Below, piece after piece: positions 7,705 through 17,132 of a stretch of DNA of 64,000 nt. The notes beneath the pieces were generated by a model. It was not told where the DNA came from. It saw only the letters and a list, made by a program, of their open reading frames with translations, and searched no databases. A program made the translations under genes and the position numbers. How positions within the stretch are numbered: the first letter of the stretch is position 1; each line of letters begins with the position of its first letter. This stretch comes from Pyrinomonadaceae bacterium (GTDB lineage: Bacteria; Acidobacteriota; Blastocatellia; Pyrinomonadales; Pyrinomonadaceae), in the NCBI GenBank assembly GCA_019694395.1, contig JAIBCC010000011.1, positions 62,001 through 126,000 on the forward strand, written 5' to 3'.

Positions 7705-8907
7705 ATGTCCGAAGAAATCAAACCAAAATCTTATACATCCGAATTGCTTGGTGCAGCGTTTTTAATGGCAACTTCTGCGGTTGGTCCCGGCTTTTTGAAC
7801 AACACAACCGTTTTTACCCAAAAACTTTTGGCGAGCTTTGGTTTTGTCATTTTACTTTCGGTTATTTTGGATATTTTTGCTCAGTTAAATATTTGGCGAA
7901 TTATCACAATTAGCGGAAAACGAGCGCAAGATGTCGCAAATGAGACGTTTAGCGGAACTGGACATTTTCTGGCAGTGTTGATCGGAATCGGAGGATTGGC
8001 TTTCAACATTGGAAATATTGCGGGTTGCGGACTTGGTTTGAACGTAATAACCGGCTGGGATTTAAGTTTTTGCGTAATGATTTCGGCAATATTCTCCATC
8101 GGAATTTTTCTCTTCAAAGAAGCTGGGAAAGCAATGGATGCTTTTACAAAAATTCTGGGATTCATAATGATTGCACTCATTATTTATGTTTGTTATGTTT
8201 CAAATCCGCCGTTAGGCGAAGCCGCTACACGAACTTTTGCCCCACTTCAAATAGATGCTTTAGCCACAGTTGCCTTAGTCGGGGGAACAGTTGGCGGATA
8301 CATCACTTTCGCGGGCGCACATCGGCTTTTGGACGCAGGGATTTCCGGCAAAGAACATATTCCGCAGATCAATCGCGGTGCAACCACGGGAATCTTAATT
8401 ACAGCATTAATTAGATTTTTGCTCTTTTTGGCTTCGCTCGGAGTAATTGTCGCTGGCGCACAGATTGATACAAAAAACCCTTCTGCCTCGGTTTTTCAAA
8501 ATGCGGCTGGCGAAATCGGTTACAAAATTTTTGGGGTGGTAATGTTTTGTGCGGCAATTACTTCGGTAGTTGGTGCGGCTTATACTTCGGTTTCATTCTT
8601 GCGCTCTTTGAACTCGAAAATCGAACAATATCAACGATTTGTAATAGTTGGATTTATCGTCTTTTCGACTTTGATTTTCCTTCTGGTTGGTCAGCCGGTC
8701 AAAGTTTTAGTGGTTGCGGGAATTTTGAACGGATTTATTTTACCGATTGCATTAGGACTGATTTTATTAGCTTCAAATAGAGAAAAAATTGTTGGAGATT
8801 ACAAACATCCCGTTTGGATGCAAATTTGCGGTTGGGTTGTAGTTTTAGTAATGGCTGGTTTGAGTATTTATACGCTTATCAACGATTTTGGAAAAATCTT
8901 GCAGTAG
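7705..8907 (+). CDS. NRAMP-superfamily membrane transporter, YcsG-like, lacking the metal motif
   Basis: 400 residues with about eleven hydrophobic segments and the NRAMP layout. Helix 1 reads TSAVGPGFLNNT where true metal transporters have D-P-G-N, so the metal-binding aspartate is missing. The helix-6 region reads VGGYITFAGAH with no M-P-H motif anywhere in the protein. YcsG of Bacillus subtilis, an NRAMP relative, also lies beside ycsF and the kip genes. The position after pxpBCA suggests an organic substrate, perhaps 5-oxoproline, rather than Mn or Fe; that is inference. The start lacks a strong ribosome-binding site. Confidence 0.85.
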   Translation: MSEEIKPKSYTSELLGAAFLMATSAVGPGFLNNTTVFTQKLLASFGFVILLSVILDIFAQLNIWRIITISGKRAQDVANETFSGTGHFLAVLIGIGGLAFNIGNIAGCGLGLNVITGWDLSFCVMISAIFSIGIFLFKEAGKAMDAFTKILGFIMIALIIYVCYVSNPPLGEAATRTFAPLQIDALATVALVGGTVGGYITFAGAHRLLDAGISGKEHIPQINRGATTGILITALIRFLLFLASLGVIVAGAQIDTKNPSASVFQNAAGEIGYKIFGVVMFCAAITSVVGAAYTSVSFLRSLNSKIEQYQRFVIVGFIVFSTLIFLLVGQPVKVLVVAGILNGFILPIALGLILLASNREKIVGDYKHPVWMQICGWVVVLVMAGLSIYTLINDFGKILQ

Positions 8908-8910
8908 ATT

Positions 8911-9015
8911 CTAATCTTTTTTCTTTCTACTTTTGCTGAGAAACATAATAATAGCAATGGCGAGCAGCATAATACCGATGATCGAGCCGAAAAAAACCAA
9001 AATAGGAATTATCAT
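8911..9015 (-). CDS. Tiny single-span membrane peptide (34 aa) at the end of the BMC operon
   Basis: The ATG at 9015 comes 2 bp after the stop of the zinc-ribbon gene. The product is 34 residues: a single hydrophobic helix (IIPILVFFGSIIGIMLLAIA) and a basic tail SKSRKKKD, as expected for a small inner-membrane protein with its C-terminus inside. No Shine-Dalgarno is needed if translation is coupled. I do not recognise it. It may be a real small protein or the remnant of a longer one. Confidence 0.5.
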   Translation of the reverse strand: MIIPILVFFGSIIGIMLLAIAIIMFLSKSRKKKD

Positions 9016-9017
9016 AA

Positions 9018-9482
9018 TTATCGAATGTAAAGCATTGCAAAAAGGACAAATACGGCAAAACCGATTAAGATCAAACTGACAATTAAAAACCAAACGTTCG
9101 GAGCCGTGCTTGGTTCTTCCCAAACTACTTCAACCTGTTTCTTTTCAGCCATTTTGGATTTATCCCGCATTGAGGCGGCTGATTTTAATTTGATTGAACC
9201 GGCTGTCGCAGCTTCTGACTTTTTTCCATTCTCTACGGTTTCCTTTTTTTCTTCAGTCGCTACTTTTGTTTTTTGAACTTTCGCCGGACTTTTGGCAGGT
9301 TTGGGAGTTGGAGCAATTTCCTCTTTAAACCAGGCATCACTGATTTTTTTCTGTCTGGCATTTTCTGCTTCAACTTCTTCGTCGCTACCAACTTGCAAAC
9401 CGCAATTGTAGCAAAATAAGGCTTTAGGGCGAATTTCCGCACCACAAGCTTTACAAGTTTGTTTCTCTAAAATTTCAGCCAT
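9018..9482 (-). CDS. Zinc-ribbon protein with one C-terminal membrane helix, BMC-associated
   Basis: 154 residues. Two CxxC pairs at the N-terminus (CKACG near residue 10 and CYNCG near 24) form a zinc ribbon. Then comes a long charged, Lys/Glu/Ala-rich, probably disordered segment (residues 45-125) and a single C-terminal membrane helix (VWFLIVSLILIGFAVFVLFA). It starts 4 bp after the stop of the aldehyde dehydrogenase, so the two are co-transcribed. The layout, a cytoplasmic zinc finger on a flexible tether to the membrane, suggests an adaptor or anchor. A link with the microcompartment is inferred from position only. Confidence 0.8.
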   Translation of the reverse strand: MAEILEKQTCKACGAEIRPKALFCYNCGLQVGSDEEVEAENARQKKISDAWFKEEIAPTPKPAKSPAKVQKTKVATEEKKETVENGKKSEAATAGSIKLKSAASMRDKSKMAEKKQVEVVWEEPSTAPNVWFLIVSLILIGFAVFVLFAMLYIR

Positions 9483-9486
9483 CTAT

Positions 9487-11217
9487 CTAACTTTTTGCAA
9501 AAACTTCTTTTTCTTCTCCTAAATCACGCGCTGAAGGAGTAATTATTGTTTTAGCATGAATATAAATTTTTTCCCCTTTTTCGATTGCCTTTTTGACATC
9601 GTCTTCGCTGACAAAATCCGCAGAATTTGCGATTTTTGATTTTTGATTTACGATTTCCGGCGGTTTAATTTCGTGAATAATCGTTTTAACAGGAGAAGCC
9701 GGATTTTGAGTTTCCGATTTTGGATTTTGGATTTTATCTTCTGCTTTAACCGGAATTTCAGCTAATTTTTTCTTCAAAAAGCTGTCTACAATCGAGGCAA
9801 TTTGCTCACGTTTTGGATTTTGCGGAACTGGAACGGCACCAGACTGACTTGAGACTTGAGACTTTGGACTAGAAACTGGTTTAGTTTCAAACGCTACCCG
9901 TTTAATGTCCATCAAATGGATCGGTGAAACATTATCGCTCGTGACATTTCCACCCCAAGAGCCGCAACCTAATGTCATTGAAGGATTTAAGTCAGTCGAA
10001 AAACCGATTGCACCGTGTGTGGTCGGAGAATTGATAACAATTCTCGAAGCGGGCATTTGCGCCCCGTAACGAATTGCGGCTTCGCGCGATTGCGTGTGCA
10101 TTCCCGCTGTGTGTCCCATTCCACCAAATTGCAAAATTTCTTCGCAGCGGTTTGCACCCTGTTCAATACCGTCAACTACAAAAAAAGCCAATGTTGGAGA
10201 AAGTTTTTCAACCGACCAGGGAAAGTCGCGCCCGACTCCGCCGCAATCAGCAAGCAAACAGCGGGTTCCGGCGGGAACGGAAATTCCGGCTAAATTTGCA
10301 ATATATTCGGCGGATTTACCGACTATTCCGGCATTTAAAGTTCGTTGCGGGGTTAATAAGATTTTAGCCACTGCATCGGCTTCTGATTGATTTAGAAAAT
10401 GTCCGCCTTGCAGTTTGAATTGCTCACGAACCTGAGCCACAATCGGCGCGTCACAGACCACAGCCTGTTCAGAAGCGCAGATCGTTCCGTTATCGAAACA
10501 AGTTCCCGTCAAAATATCCGCGACGGCTTTTTGGACATTAGCGGTTCTTTCAACAAATACAGGAACATTCCCGGGACCGACTCCAAAAGCCGGTTTGCCT
10601 GATGAATATGCCGCCCGAACCAATCCGGTTCCGCCTGTTGCCAAAATTACCGCAGTTCGTTTGTGCCTCATCAAAGTTTCCGTGCCTTCCAAAGCAGAAG
10701 TCGTCAAACATTTAATCGCATCAGGAGGAAGTCCCTCTTTGACGGCAACTTCTTTCAAAACGCGGGCAGTTTCGGCAATACAACGCGCTGCTGACGGATG
10801 GGGAGAAAGCACAATGGTATTTCGTGATTTGATGGCAATAATGATTTTAAAGATTGCGGTGGAAGTCGGATTGGTCGAAGGGATTATAGCCGCCACAACT
10901 CCGCGCGGCGAAGCAATCTCAACAATGCTGCCGTCGTCTTTGATAACCCCGACGGTTTTCATACTGCGGAAAGCATCCCACACATCACGGGCGGCAAATT
11001 CGTTTTTTACCTGCTTATCTTCCGCTTTACCAAAACCGGTTTCTTCGTTTGCCATCTGACCAAGCCGAGCCGCCTCACGAAGCCCTGCTTGTGACATTGC
11101 TTCGCAAATCCGGTCAATCGTTGCCTGATCGAATCTCGCAACGGTTTTCCATGCCAAATAAGCCGCTTCAACGGCGTCGCGGGCTTCCTGCTGCGAAACT
11201 AGGTCTTTATCTTCCAT
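9487..11217 (-). CDS. CoA-acylating aldehyde dehydrogenase, microcompartment type, with long C-terminal extension
   Basis: 576 residues from the ATG at 11217; a longer reading frame upstream only translates repeat DNA. Residues 1-447 are an EutE/PduP-type acylating aldehyde dehydrogenase: [16 protein letters not shown], the glycine motif [17 protein letters not shown] and the catalytic Cys247 in [13 protein letters not shown]. The reaction is aldehyde + NAD + CoA to acyl-CoA, usually inside a BMC shell. The extension is unusual: linker 446-470, an amphipathic helix 471-488 ([18 protein letters not shown]) that resembles an encapsulation peptide, more linker, and a tail 532-576 with [14 protein letters not shown]. 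Three heptamer tracts encode the linker parts (446-458, 494-505, 520-529). It follows the second shell gene and precedes the zinc-ribbon gene. Confidence 0.92.
   Translation of the reverse strand: MEDKDLVSQQEARDAVEAAYLAWKTVARFDQATIDRICEAMSQAGLREAARLGQMANEETGFGKAEDKQVKNEFAARDVWDAFRSMKTVGVIKDDGSIVEIASPRGVVAAIIPSTNPTSTAIFKIIIAIKSRNTIVLSPHPSAARCIAETARVLKEVAVKEGLPPDAIKCLTTSALEGTETLMRHKRTAVILATGGTGLVRAAYSSGKPAFGVGPGNVPVFVERTANVQKAVADILTGTCFDNGTICASEQAVVCDAPIVAQVREQFKLQGGHFLNQSEADAVAKILLTPQRTLNAGIVGKSAEYIANLAGISVPAGTRCLLADCGGVGRDFPWSVEKLSPTLAFFVVDGIEQGANRCEEILQFGGMGHTAGMHTQSREAAIRYGAQMPASRIVINSPTTHGAIGFSTDLNPSMTLGCGSWGGNVTSDNVSPIHLMDIKRVAFETKPVSSPKSQVSSQSGAVPVPQNPKREQIASIVDSFLKKKLAEIPVKAEDKIQNPKSETQNPASPVKTIIHEIKPPEIVNQKSKIANSADFVSEDDVKKAIEKGEKIYIHAKTIITPSARDLGEEKEVFAKS
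9631..9658. repeat. Heptamer repeat in the aldehyde dehydrogenase tail (GATTTTT type)
   Basis: GATTTTT, GATTTTT, GATTTAC, GATTTCC in a row. On the minus strand it codes for residues 520-529 (around NQKSKIA), just before the C-terminal tail module. Confidence 0.85.
9702..9736. repeat. Heptamer repeat in the aldehyde dehydrogenase linker (GATTTTG type)
   Basis: GATTTTG, AGTTTCC, GATTTTG, GATTTTG, GATTTTA at 7-bp steps. It codes for residues 494-505 (around [11 protein letters not shown]), just after the amphipathic helix. Confidence 0.85.
9846..9880. repeat. Heptamer repeat at the end of the aldehyde dehydrogenase catalytic domain (GACTTGA type)
   Basis: GACTTGA, GACTTGA, GACTTTG, GACTAGA, AACTGGT at 7-bp steps. 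It codes for residues 446-458 (around [11 protein letters not shown]), exactly where the catalytic domain ends. Confidence 0.85.
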
Positions 11218-11218
11218 A

Positions 11219-11302
11219 AGTTTGGAAAGTTTGGAAAGTCTGGGAAAATTTAGGAAGAAAAGACGCATTCTTCCTTCCTAAACTTCCTAAACTTCCTAAA
11301 CT
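11219..11302. repeat. Inverted pair of 9-bp periodic repeats between shell gene and aldehyde dehydrogenase
   Basis: TTTGGAAAG-like units on the left (11221-11256) face AACTTCCTA-like units on the right (11273-11302), about 9 bp apart, forming a long imperfect hairpin. It uses the same unit as the 4651-4786 element near the other shell gene. It ends 1 bp before the dehydrogenase start codon, which has no Shine-Dalgarno of its own. In an mRNA covering both genes the hairpin would set their relative output. Confidence 0.85.
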
Positions 11303-11309
11303 GTCTTAA

Positions 11310-11660
11310 CTATTTTTTCTTGTCTCCGTTTCCTAATTGTCCTTGTCCGCCACCCTGCAAGGCTTTTTCATCCGGGCTATAGCCAACGCCCTTGGGTAAG
11401 CATTTTTCGACTTCCTGATGCGGACGCGGGATAACGTGAACGCTGACGAGTTCGCCTACCCGACGCGCAGCCGCAGCTCCGGCATCTGTCGCGGCTTTGA
11501 CCGCACCAACATCGCCGCGCACAAAAATCGTGACCAATCCTGCGCCGATATATTCTTTTCCGATAAGCTGAACATTTGCCGCTTTTACCATTGCATCGGC
11601 GGCTTCAACTGCCCCAACAAATCCTTTTGTTTCTACCATTCCGAGTGCTTCGAGACTCAT
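11310..11660 (-). CDS. BMC-domain microcompartment shell protein (hexamer type), copy 2
   Basis: 116 residues: one BMC domain (residues 1-90) and a polar, Gly/Gln-rich C-terminal tail ending in GDKKK. Motifs: [20 protein letters not shown] with the edge lysine, the pore loop [18 protein letters not shown], and AAAARRVG with [11 protein letters not shown]. It is clearly a paralogue of the copy at 4.3 kb but keeps the usual I-G-A-G pore loop. The start ATG at 11660 follows AAAGAGAGG. It is the first gene of the minus-strand operon shell - aldehyde dehydrogenase - zinc ribbon - tiny membrane peptide. Confidence 0.95.
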   Translation of the reverse strand: MSLEALGMVETKGFVGAVEAADAMVKAANVQLIGKEYIGAGLVTIFVRGDVGAVKAATDAGAAAARRVGELVSVHVIPRPHQEVEKCLPKGVGYSPDEKALQGGGQGQLGNGDKKK

Positions 11661-11763
11661 TTATTAATCCTCTCTTTTTAAGATTTACTTGATTGATTTT
11701 ATAATAAGATTTGAATAAAGACTAAACGTAACACGCACTTTACACATTTTCAAGCCAAACCAA

Positions 11764-11793
11764 TTGACAATAAAGTATTTTAGTCGTTATATT
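11764..11793 (+). promoter_or_regulatory. Predicted sigma-70-type promoter of the RodZ-like gene
   Basis: TTGACA at 11764-11769 and TATATT at 11788-11793 with an 18-bp spacer. A second -10-like TATAAT is at 11817-11822. The gene starts at 11844 with AAGGA upstream. Confidence 0.55.
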
Positions 11794-11843
11794 TCAAGTT
11801 TAAGACGGTTTTGGGTTATAATTAATTAAGGAAAATTTACTAA

Positions 11844-12731
11844 ATGTCATTGTCACTTGGCGAAAAATTAAAGCAAGCCCGTGAAGCTCGCGGGGCTTCA
11901 ATTAGTGAAGTTGCAGAACAAACAAGGATTTCTGCGCTTTATCTCGAATCTATTGAAAATAATGATTATCGGGGATTGCCCGGGGGCATTTTCAACAAAG
12001 GATTCGTTAAATCTTATGCCAAGTATGTTGGTCTCAGTGAACAAGAGGCTTTGCAGGATTATGCCCGTTTAATTTCCGAACAAGGCGAAACCAATATCGA
12101 AGAAACCAAAACCTACCGTCCCGAAGTTTTAACCGATGACAGAAGCGGCGGTTCAATGATTCCAACTATAATTTTTGCCGCTATTATTTTAGGTCTTTTG
12201 ACCTGGGGCGTTTTTGCTTTGGTCAAATATTTGCGTGAGCAACAAGATCAGCCAGTTGCTGCTAATACTACAAATAATTCAAAAAACAATTCCAATTCGG
12301 CTAATACTACAAATAACAGTAATGGCGGAAACACAGCGGCAAATTCAAATACGGCTCAGCAAACAATGCCGCCGGCAAGTGAGATCAAAGCGGAATTCAA
12401 AGCATCCGAAGAAGTTTCTGTCCAAGCTACTATTGACGGCAAAAAAGCAAGTTTCCTAATTAAACCTGAAACTCCGCAAACTTTTACCGGACAGCAAAGC
12501 ATAAAAATTGTTTATTCAAAATATAAAATTCAAGCATTGCAAATGTCATTAAACGGCAAAGCGATTACTTTGCCTACTGCTCCGGCAAATGCCAAAATGC
12601 AGGGCATTGAATTTGAAATAAATAAAGAGAATTTACCGCAAATCTGGCAAAGCGGAGCCATTACGCTTGCGCCTCCGACTACGCCAAATGCAAATACAAA
12701 TACGGCACCGAATACGAACGCGCCGAGATAA
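11844..12731 (+). CDS. RodZ-like membrane protein with cytoplasmic HTH domain
   Basis: 295 residues. The N-terminal helix-turn-helix (residues 5-75: GEKLKQAREARGASISEVAE, then YLESIENNDYRGLPGGIFNKG) is the XRE-like HTH_25 of RodZ, which in other bacteria binds MreB for rod-shape control. A single membrane helix follows (about 113-133), then an Asn/Thr/Ser-rich linker and a C-terminal periplasmic beta domain of the DUF4115 kind (about 180-275). The protein ends in an Asn/Thr/Ala-Pro tail. It is upstream of guaB and separated from it by a strong terminator. No mreB is nearby, so the cell-shape role is by family only. Confidence 0.87.
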   Translation: MSLSLGEKLKQAREARGASISEVAEQTRISALYLESIENNDYRGLPGGIFNKGFVKSYAKYVGLSEQEALQDYARLISEQGETNIEETKTYRPEVLTDDRSGGSMIPTIIFAAIILGLLTWGVFALVKYLREQQDQPVAANTTNNSKNNSNSANTTNNSNGGNTAANSNTAQQTMPPASEIKAEFKASEEVSVQATIDGKKASFLIKPETPQTFTGQQSIKIVYSKYKIQALQMSLNGKAITLPTAPANAKMQGIEFEINKENLPQIWQSGAITLAPPTTPNANTNTAPNTNAPR

Positions 12732-12755
12732 ACAAACAAGATAAATCGAAACCAG

Positions 12756-14261
<1,506 letters not shown>

Positions 14262-14315
14262 TTCATTAGCAATCGGCAGTGGCAGTTCGCAGTATTTGCC
14301 AATTGCAAAATTTCT

Positions 14316-15764
14316 CTAAAACTTTCTCCATTTGAGAGACGGCAAAGTTATTTTTGGATTGATTTTGTCCCCTTTCAAAAAGGCAACCATTGTTTCGGCA
14401 ATTTTTGGCGAGGAGATTAACAAATCGTCGCTGTGTCCGGCGCGTTCAATGATTAAATGCTGGCTTTTTGAAAAACCTTTTCTGACAATTTCTGCGTTAC
14501 TGACCGGAGTTCTGCCGTCCAAAGTTCCGCTGATAAAAAGAGTTGGCACGTTAGATTTTAGAGGACTGCGGAATTTCTCGCCTAAATCTGTTTGATTCCA
14601 AGCCTCGCAAATTTTTGGAAATGGAAAATCAATAATTGCACCAAGTAAAGTGTTTTCCTTTTCCCTTTCAATTCGACCAAATCTGTCTTTTGAAATTCCT
14701 GAAGCGCAATCCATCATAAACGCCATCGCCGAACCAATCCCGCGTTTTCTAAAACCTGCAACTTGTGGAGCGATAAATGAAAAATTTCCCTTGTCCATCG
14801 CATAAAAAAGCGCAGGTAAATTGCTGATAAAATTGGTATCGCCCATTCCAATTGCCGTTAAAAGCTGTAAATCAAATTTTCCAATCGTAACTTTTACCTT
14901 TTTCTGAGATTGAGAATCGGTAAATTCAACCGTTTCCGGATTTTTTTCAACCCGGTCAAAGACTTTTTTCATTAAGGCTAAAAGGTCGGGAATTTTTGCC
15001 CCGAGTTCAGTATCAGTTTTGAATTCCTGTTCAATGACTTTGAGTTGCGATTGAATATTGCTTGGCAATTTATAAGTGTCGTCTAATCCTTCCACTCCTG
15101 CCAAAATGGCTTTTTCGATATTTTCCCCATGTCGTTTGAGAACAGTTAATCCAAGATGCGTGCCGTAGCTGATTCCAAGTAAATTGATTTTGGCTGCGCC
15201 AATTGCTTTTCGCAAATCTTCAATATCATCCGCATTTTCGTTTGTGTTATACCCGGTCAAATCAACCCTTTGCTCAGTCCAGTATTTAGCGCAAAGTTTT
15301 GATTTATCCAAAACATTTTGCAAATAATCATTTTCGTTTGCCGGTTTATCAAACGGAAGATCCACAAAATTAATGCAATTGAGATTTGGTTTGGATTGCC
15401 CGACTCCCCGCTGGTCGAGCGCAATCACATCTGCCACTTCGCGCAAAGCCATAAACATCGAAAATCTACTGCTTCTTGCTGCGCCGATTCCTGAGCTGCT
15501 CGGTCCGCCAGCCAAGTAAACAATTGGCGATTTGGGGTTTGGCGAAGTGCTTTTGAAACGAATAAAAGCAATTTGAATTAAACGGCTTTTGGGATTTTGC
15601 CGATTTTCGGGAACAGAAACAAATCCGCGTTCTGCTTCAACTTTTTGTCCATTTGCAGTTTCAAAAGTGAATGGTTCAATTTTTAATTCACCCGCTTTTG
15701 ACTGGGCAAATAAATTGATTGAAGTAATAAAAAATATAGCTAAAAAAAGTATTGTATTTTTCAT
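14316..15764 (-). CDS. Secreted alpha/beta hydrolase, tripeptidyl-peptidase/proline-iminopeptidase type
   Basis: 482 residues with a signal peptide (MKNTILFLAIFFITSINLFAQ). The alpha/beta-hydrolase parts are visible: the oxyanion region YLAGGPSSSGIG, ALDQRGVGQSKPNLNC, the nucleophile elbow LLGISYGTHLGL, an acid in FISGTLDGRTPVSN and the histidine in IIERAGHSDDL. The GGPS and DQRG motifs place it with the TAP-like / prolyl aminopeptidase branch, so it probably cleaves short peptides in the periplasm. It starts 2 bp after the stop of the serine hydrolase gene, so the two form an operon. Confidence 0.88.
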   Translation of the reverse strand: MKNTILFLAIFFITSINLFAQSKAGELKIEPFTFETANGQKVEAERGFVSVPENRQNPKSRLIQIAFIRFKSTSPNPKSPIVYLAGGPSSSGIGAARSSRFSMFMALREVADVIALDQRGVGQSKPNLNCINFVDLPFDKPANENDYLQNVLDKSKLCAKYWTEQRVDLTGYNTNENADDIEDLRKAIGAAKINLLGISYGTHLGLTVLKRHGENIEKAILAGVEGLDDTYKLPSNIQSQLKVIEQEFKTDTELGAKIPDLLALMKKVFDRVEKNPETVEFTDSQSQKKVKVTIGKFDLQLLTAIGMGDTNFISNLPALFYAMDKGNFSFIAPQVAGFRKRGIGSAMAFMMDCASGISKDRFGRIEREKENTLLGAIIDFPFPKICEAWNQTDLGEKFRSPLKSNVPTLFISGTLDGRTPVSNAEIVRKGFSKSQHLIIERAGHSDDLLISSPKIAETMVAFLKGDKINPKITLPSLKWRKF

Positions 15765-15766
15765 TT

Positions 15767-17044
15767 TTATTGTTTAATCCAGGTCAAATCAAAGCCAAAT
15801 CCTTTCCATTTAATTTCCTTGATATTTCCCGCATCTTCGCGGACAAAACAGGCTTCGCCGAAAAACTTATATTCAAAAAAACAATCTTTTCTAATCGGAT
15901 AAAGTTTAATGTCACCTGCCAGTAAAGAACCATTTACCAAACGCATATTGTATTCACCAATCCCGTCACTACGGCGATAATGCCCCAAAAATCCTTTTAA
16001 TTCATCATTTGAAACAGTAATGAATTTTGGATTCGGCACTTCTTTAACTGACAATTCCTTATCCTGTAAAATGTCGGAAATCCCTTTTGAAATCAAATCA
16101 AATGCACCCGAAGCCAAATTGGAAAGTAAAACAAAACCATATTTTTTATTTTTTTCGATTTCAAAATAAGCTCGATGCCCGTTCGTGCTTCCGCTCCCGT
16201 TGACGTTTTGTTGACCGACCAACGAAGTTTTAGTATTTTCGCCGTATTTCCCGTCTAAAATTGCATTTCCGAATTTATAAACGTCCCCGGCAGTGCTGAA
16301 AACTGAACCTGCACCGACCAAAAACGAATAATCTTTGAGCGAAGCATTGACGTAACCGTTTGGAGTCAGAAAATAATCCTGCGCTCTGCGATCCATAATT
16401 TCTTCGCTGTTAAATTCAAGTGAATCAGTCATTTCCGCTGGTGTAAAAACATATTGCTGAATTAATTCCGTGTAAGATTTTCCGGAGGCAATTTCCAGAC
16501 ATCTGGCTAAAACTGCAAAACCAGCCGAGCTGTAAAGTGATTTTGTTCCCGGCTCAAAAGCTAATTTTGATTGTTTAACTTTTTCGATAAATTCAGCCGA
16601 AGTGTAAGGAACAGACTCGGCTTCGGCAGGCATTACACGATGCTGAATTCCCGAACGGTGCCGCGCCAGCATTTCAATCGTAATTTTATCGCCATCGGGA
16701 AAATCAGGAATATATTTTGTCAATTTATCGGCTAATGAAATTTGGTTGCTTTCAAGTAAACGATTCAAAATCACAATCGTCATATATTTTGTGATCGAAG
16801 CAATTCCGATACGCGTATTTAGCTGGTTTGGGATTTTGTAATCTGCATTTGCTACCCCAAAAGCTTTTTCATAAATAATTTTGCCGTTTTCCGATGCCAG
16901 AATTACGCCTGAAAATTGATTATTTTTGGCAAATTGGCTGACAAAATCATCAATTTGTTTTGCTTTTGCCGATTGTCCAAAACTAATTTGAATAAAAAAT
17001 AAAAAAATTAAGCCGAATAAAATAAATAATTTGGATTTGTTCAT
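15767..17044 (-). CDS. Secreted serine hydrolase of the class C beta-lactamase / PBP4* family
   Basis: The ATG at 17044 follows AGGGG at 8 bp and is preferred to the GTG 9 bp earlier. Signal peptide, then a beta-lactamase-fold domain. The SxxK motif is SITK (in GIASITKYMTIV), the second motif is YSSAG, and a GHRAYF segment stands where the third motif lies. A small beta-rich C-terminal domain follows (LKGFLGHYRRSDGIGEYNM onwards). Family members are D-aminopeptidases, esterases or peptidases rather than true resistance enzymes. Co-transcribed with the alpha/beta hydrolase, downstream of an AraC regulator. Confidence 0.87.
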   Translation of the reverse strand: MNKSKLFILFGLIFLFFIQISFGQSAKAKQIDDFVSQFAKNNQFSGVILASENGKIIYEKAFGVANADYKIPNQLNTRIGIASITKYMTIVILNRLLESNQISLADKLTKYIPDFPDGDKITIEMLARHRSGIQHRVMPAEAESVPYTSAEFIEKVKQSKLAFEPGTKSLYSSAGFAVLARCLEIASGKSYTELIQQYVFTPAEMTDSLEFNSEEIMDRRAQDYFLTPNGYVNASLKDYSFLVGAGSVFSTAGDVYKFGNAILDGKYGENTKTSLVGQQNVNGSGSTNGHRAYFEIEKNKKYGFVLLSNLASGAFDLISKGISDILQDKELSVKEVPNPKFITVSNDELKGFLGHYRRSDGIGEYNMRLVNGSLLAGDIKLYPIRKDCFFEYKFFGEACFVREDAGNIKEIKWKGFGFDLTWIKQ

Positions 17045-17132
17045 AAAAAACACCCCTAAAATTGAAACTAAATCAAATTTTAGATTTTTTAACTAGAAAA
17101 TTCTTGACTGAGATTAGCAAATTCGGCTGAAA

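Noticed and set aside
10015..11059. Overlapping plus-strand frames of 67-154 residues across the aldehyde dehydrogenase gene
   Set aside because: They mirror the well-conserved minus-strand enzyme, which has clear motifs over the whole stretch.
11218..11268. 17-residue N-terminal extension of the aldehyde dehydrogenase
   Set aside because: It is a translation of the 9-bp repeat DNA and lies before the natural start [12 protein letters not shown].
15767..17044. Beta-lactamase resistance gene
   Set aside because: It has the fold and the SxxK motif of class C-like serine hydrolases but an extra C-terminal domain and co-transcription with a peptidase-like hydrolase, so a resistance role is not supported.
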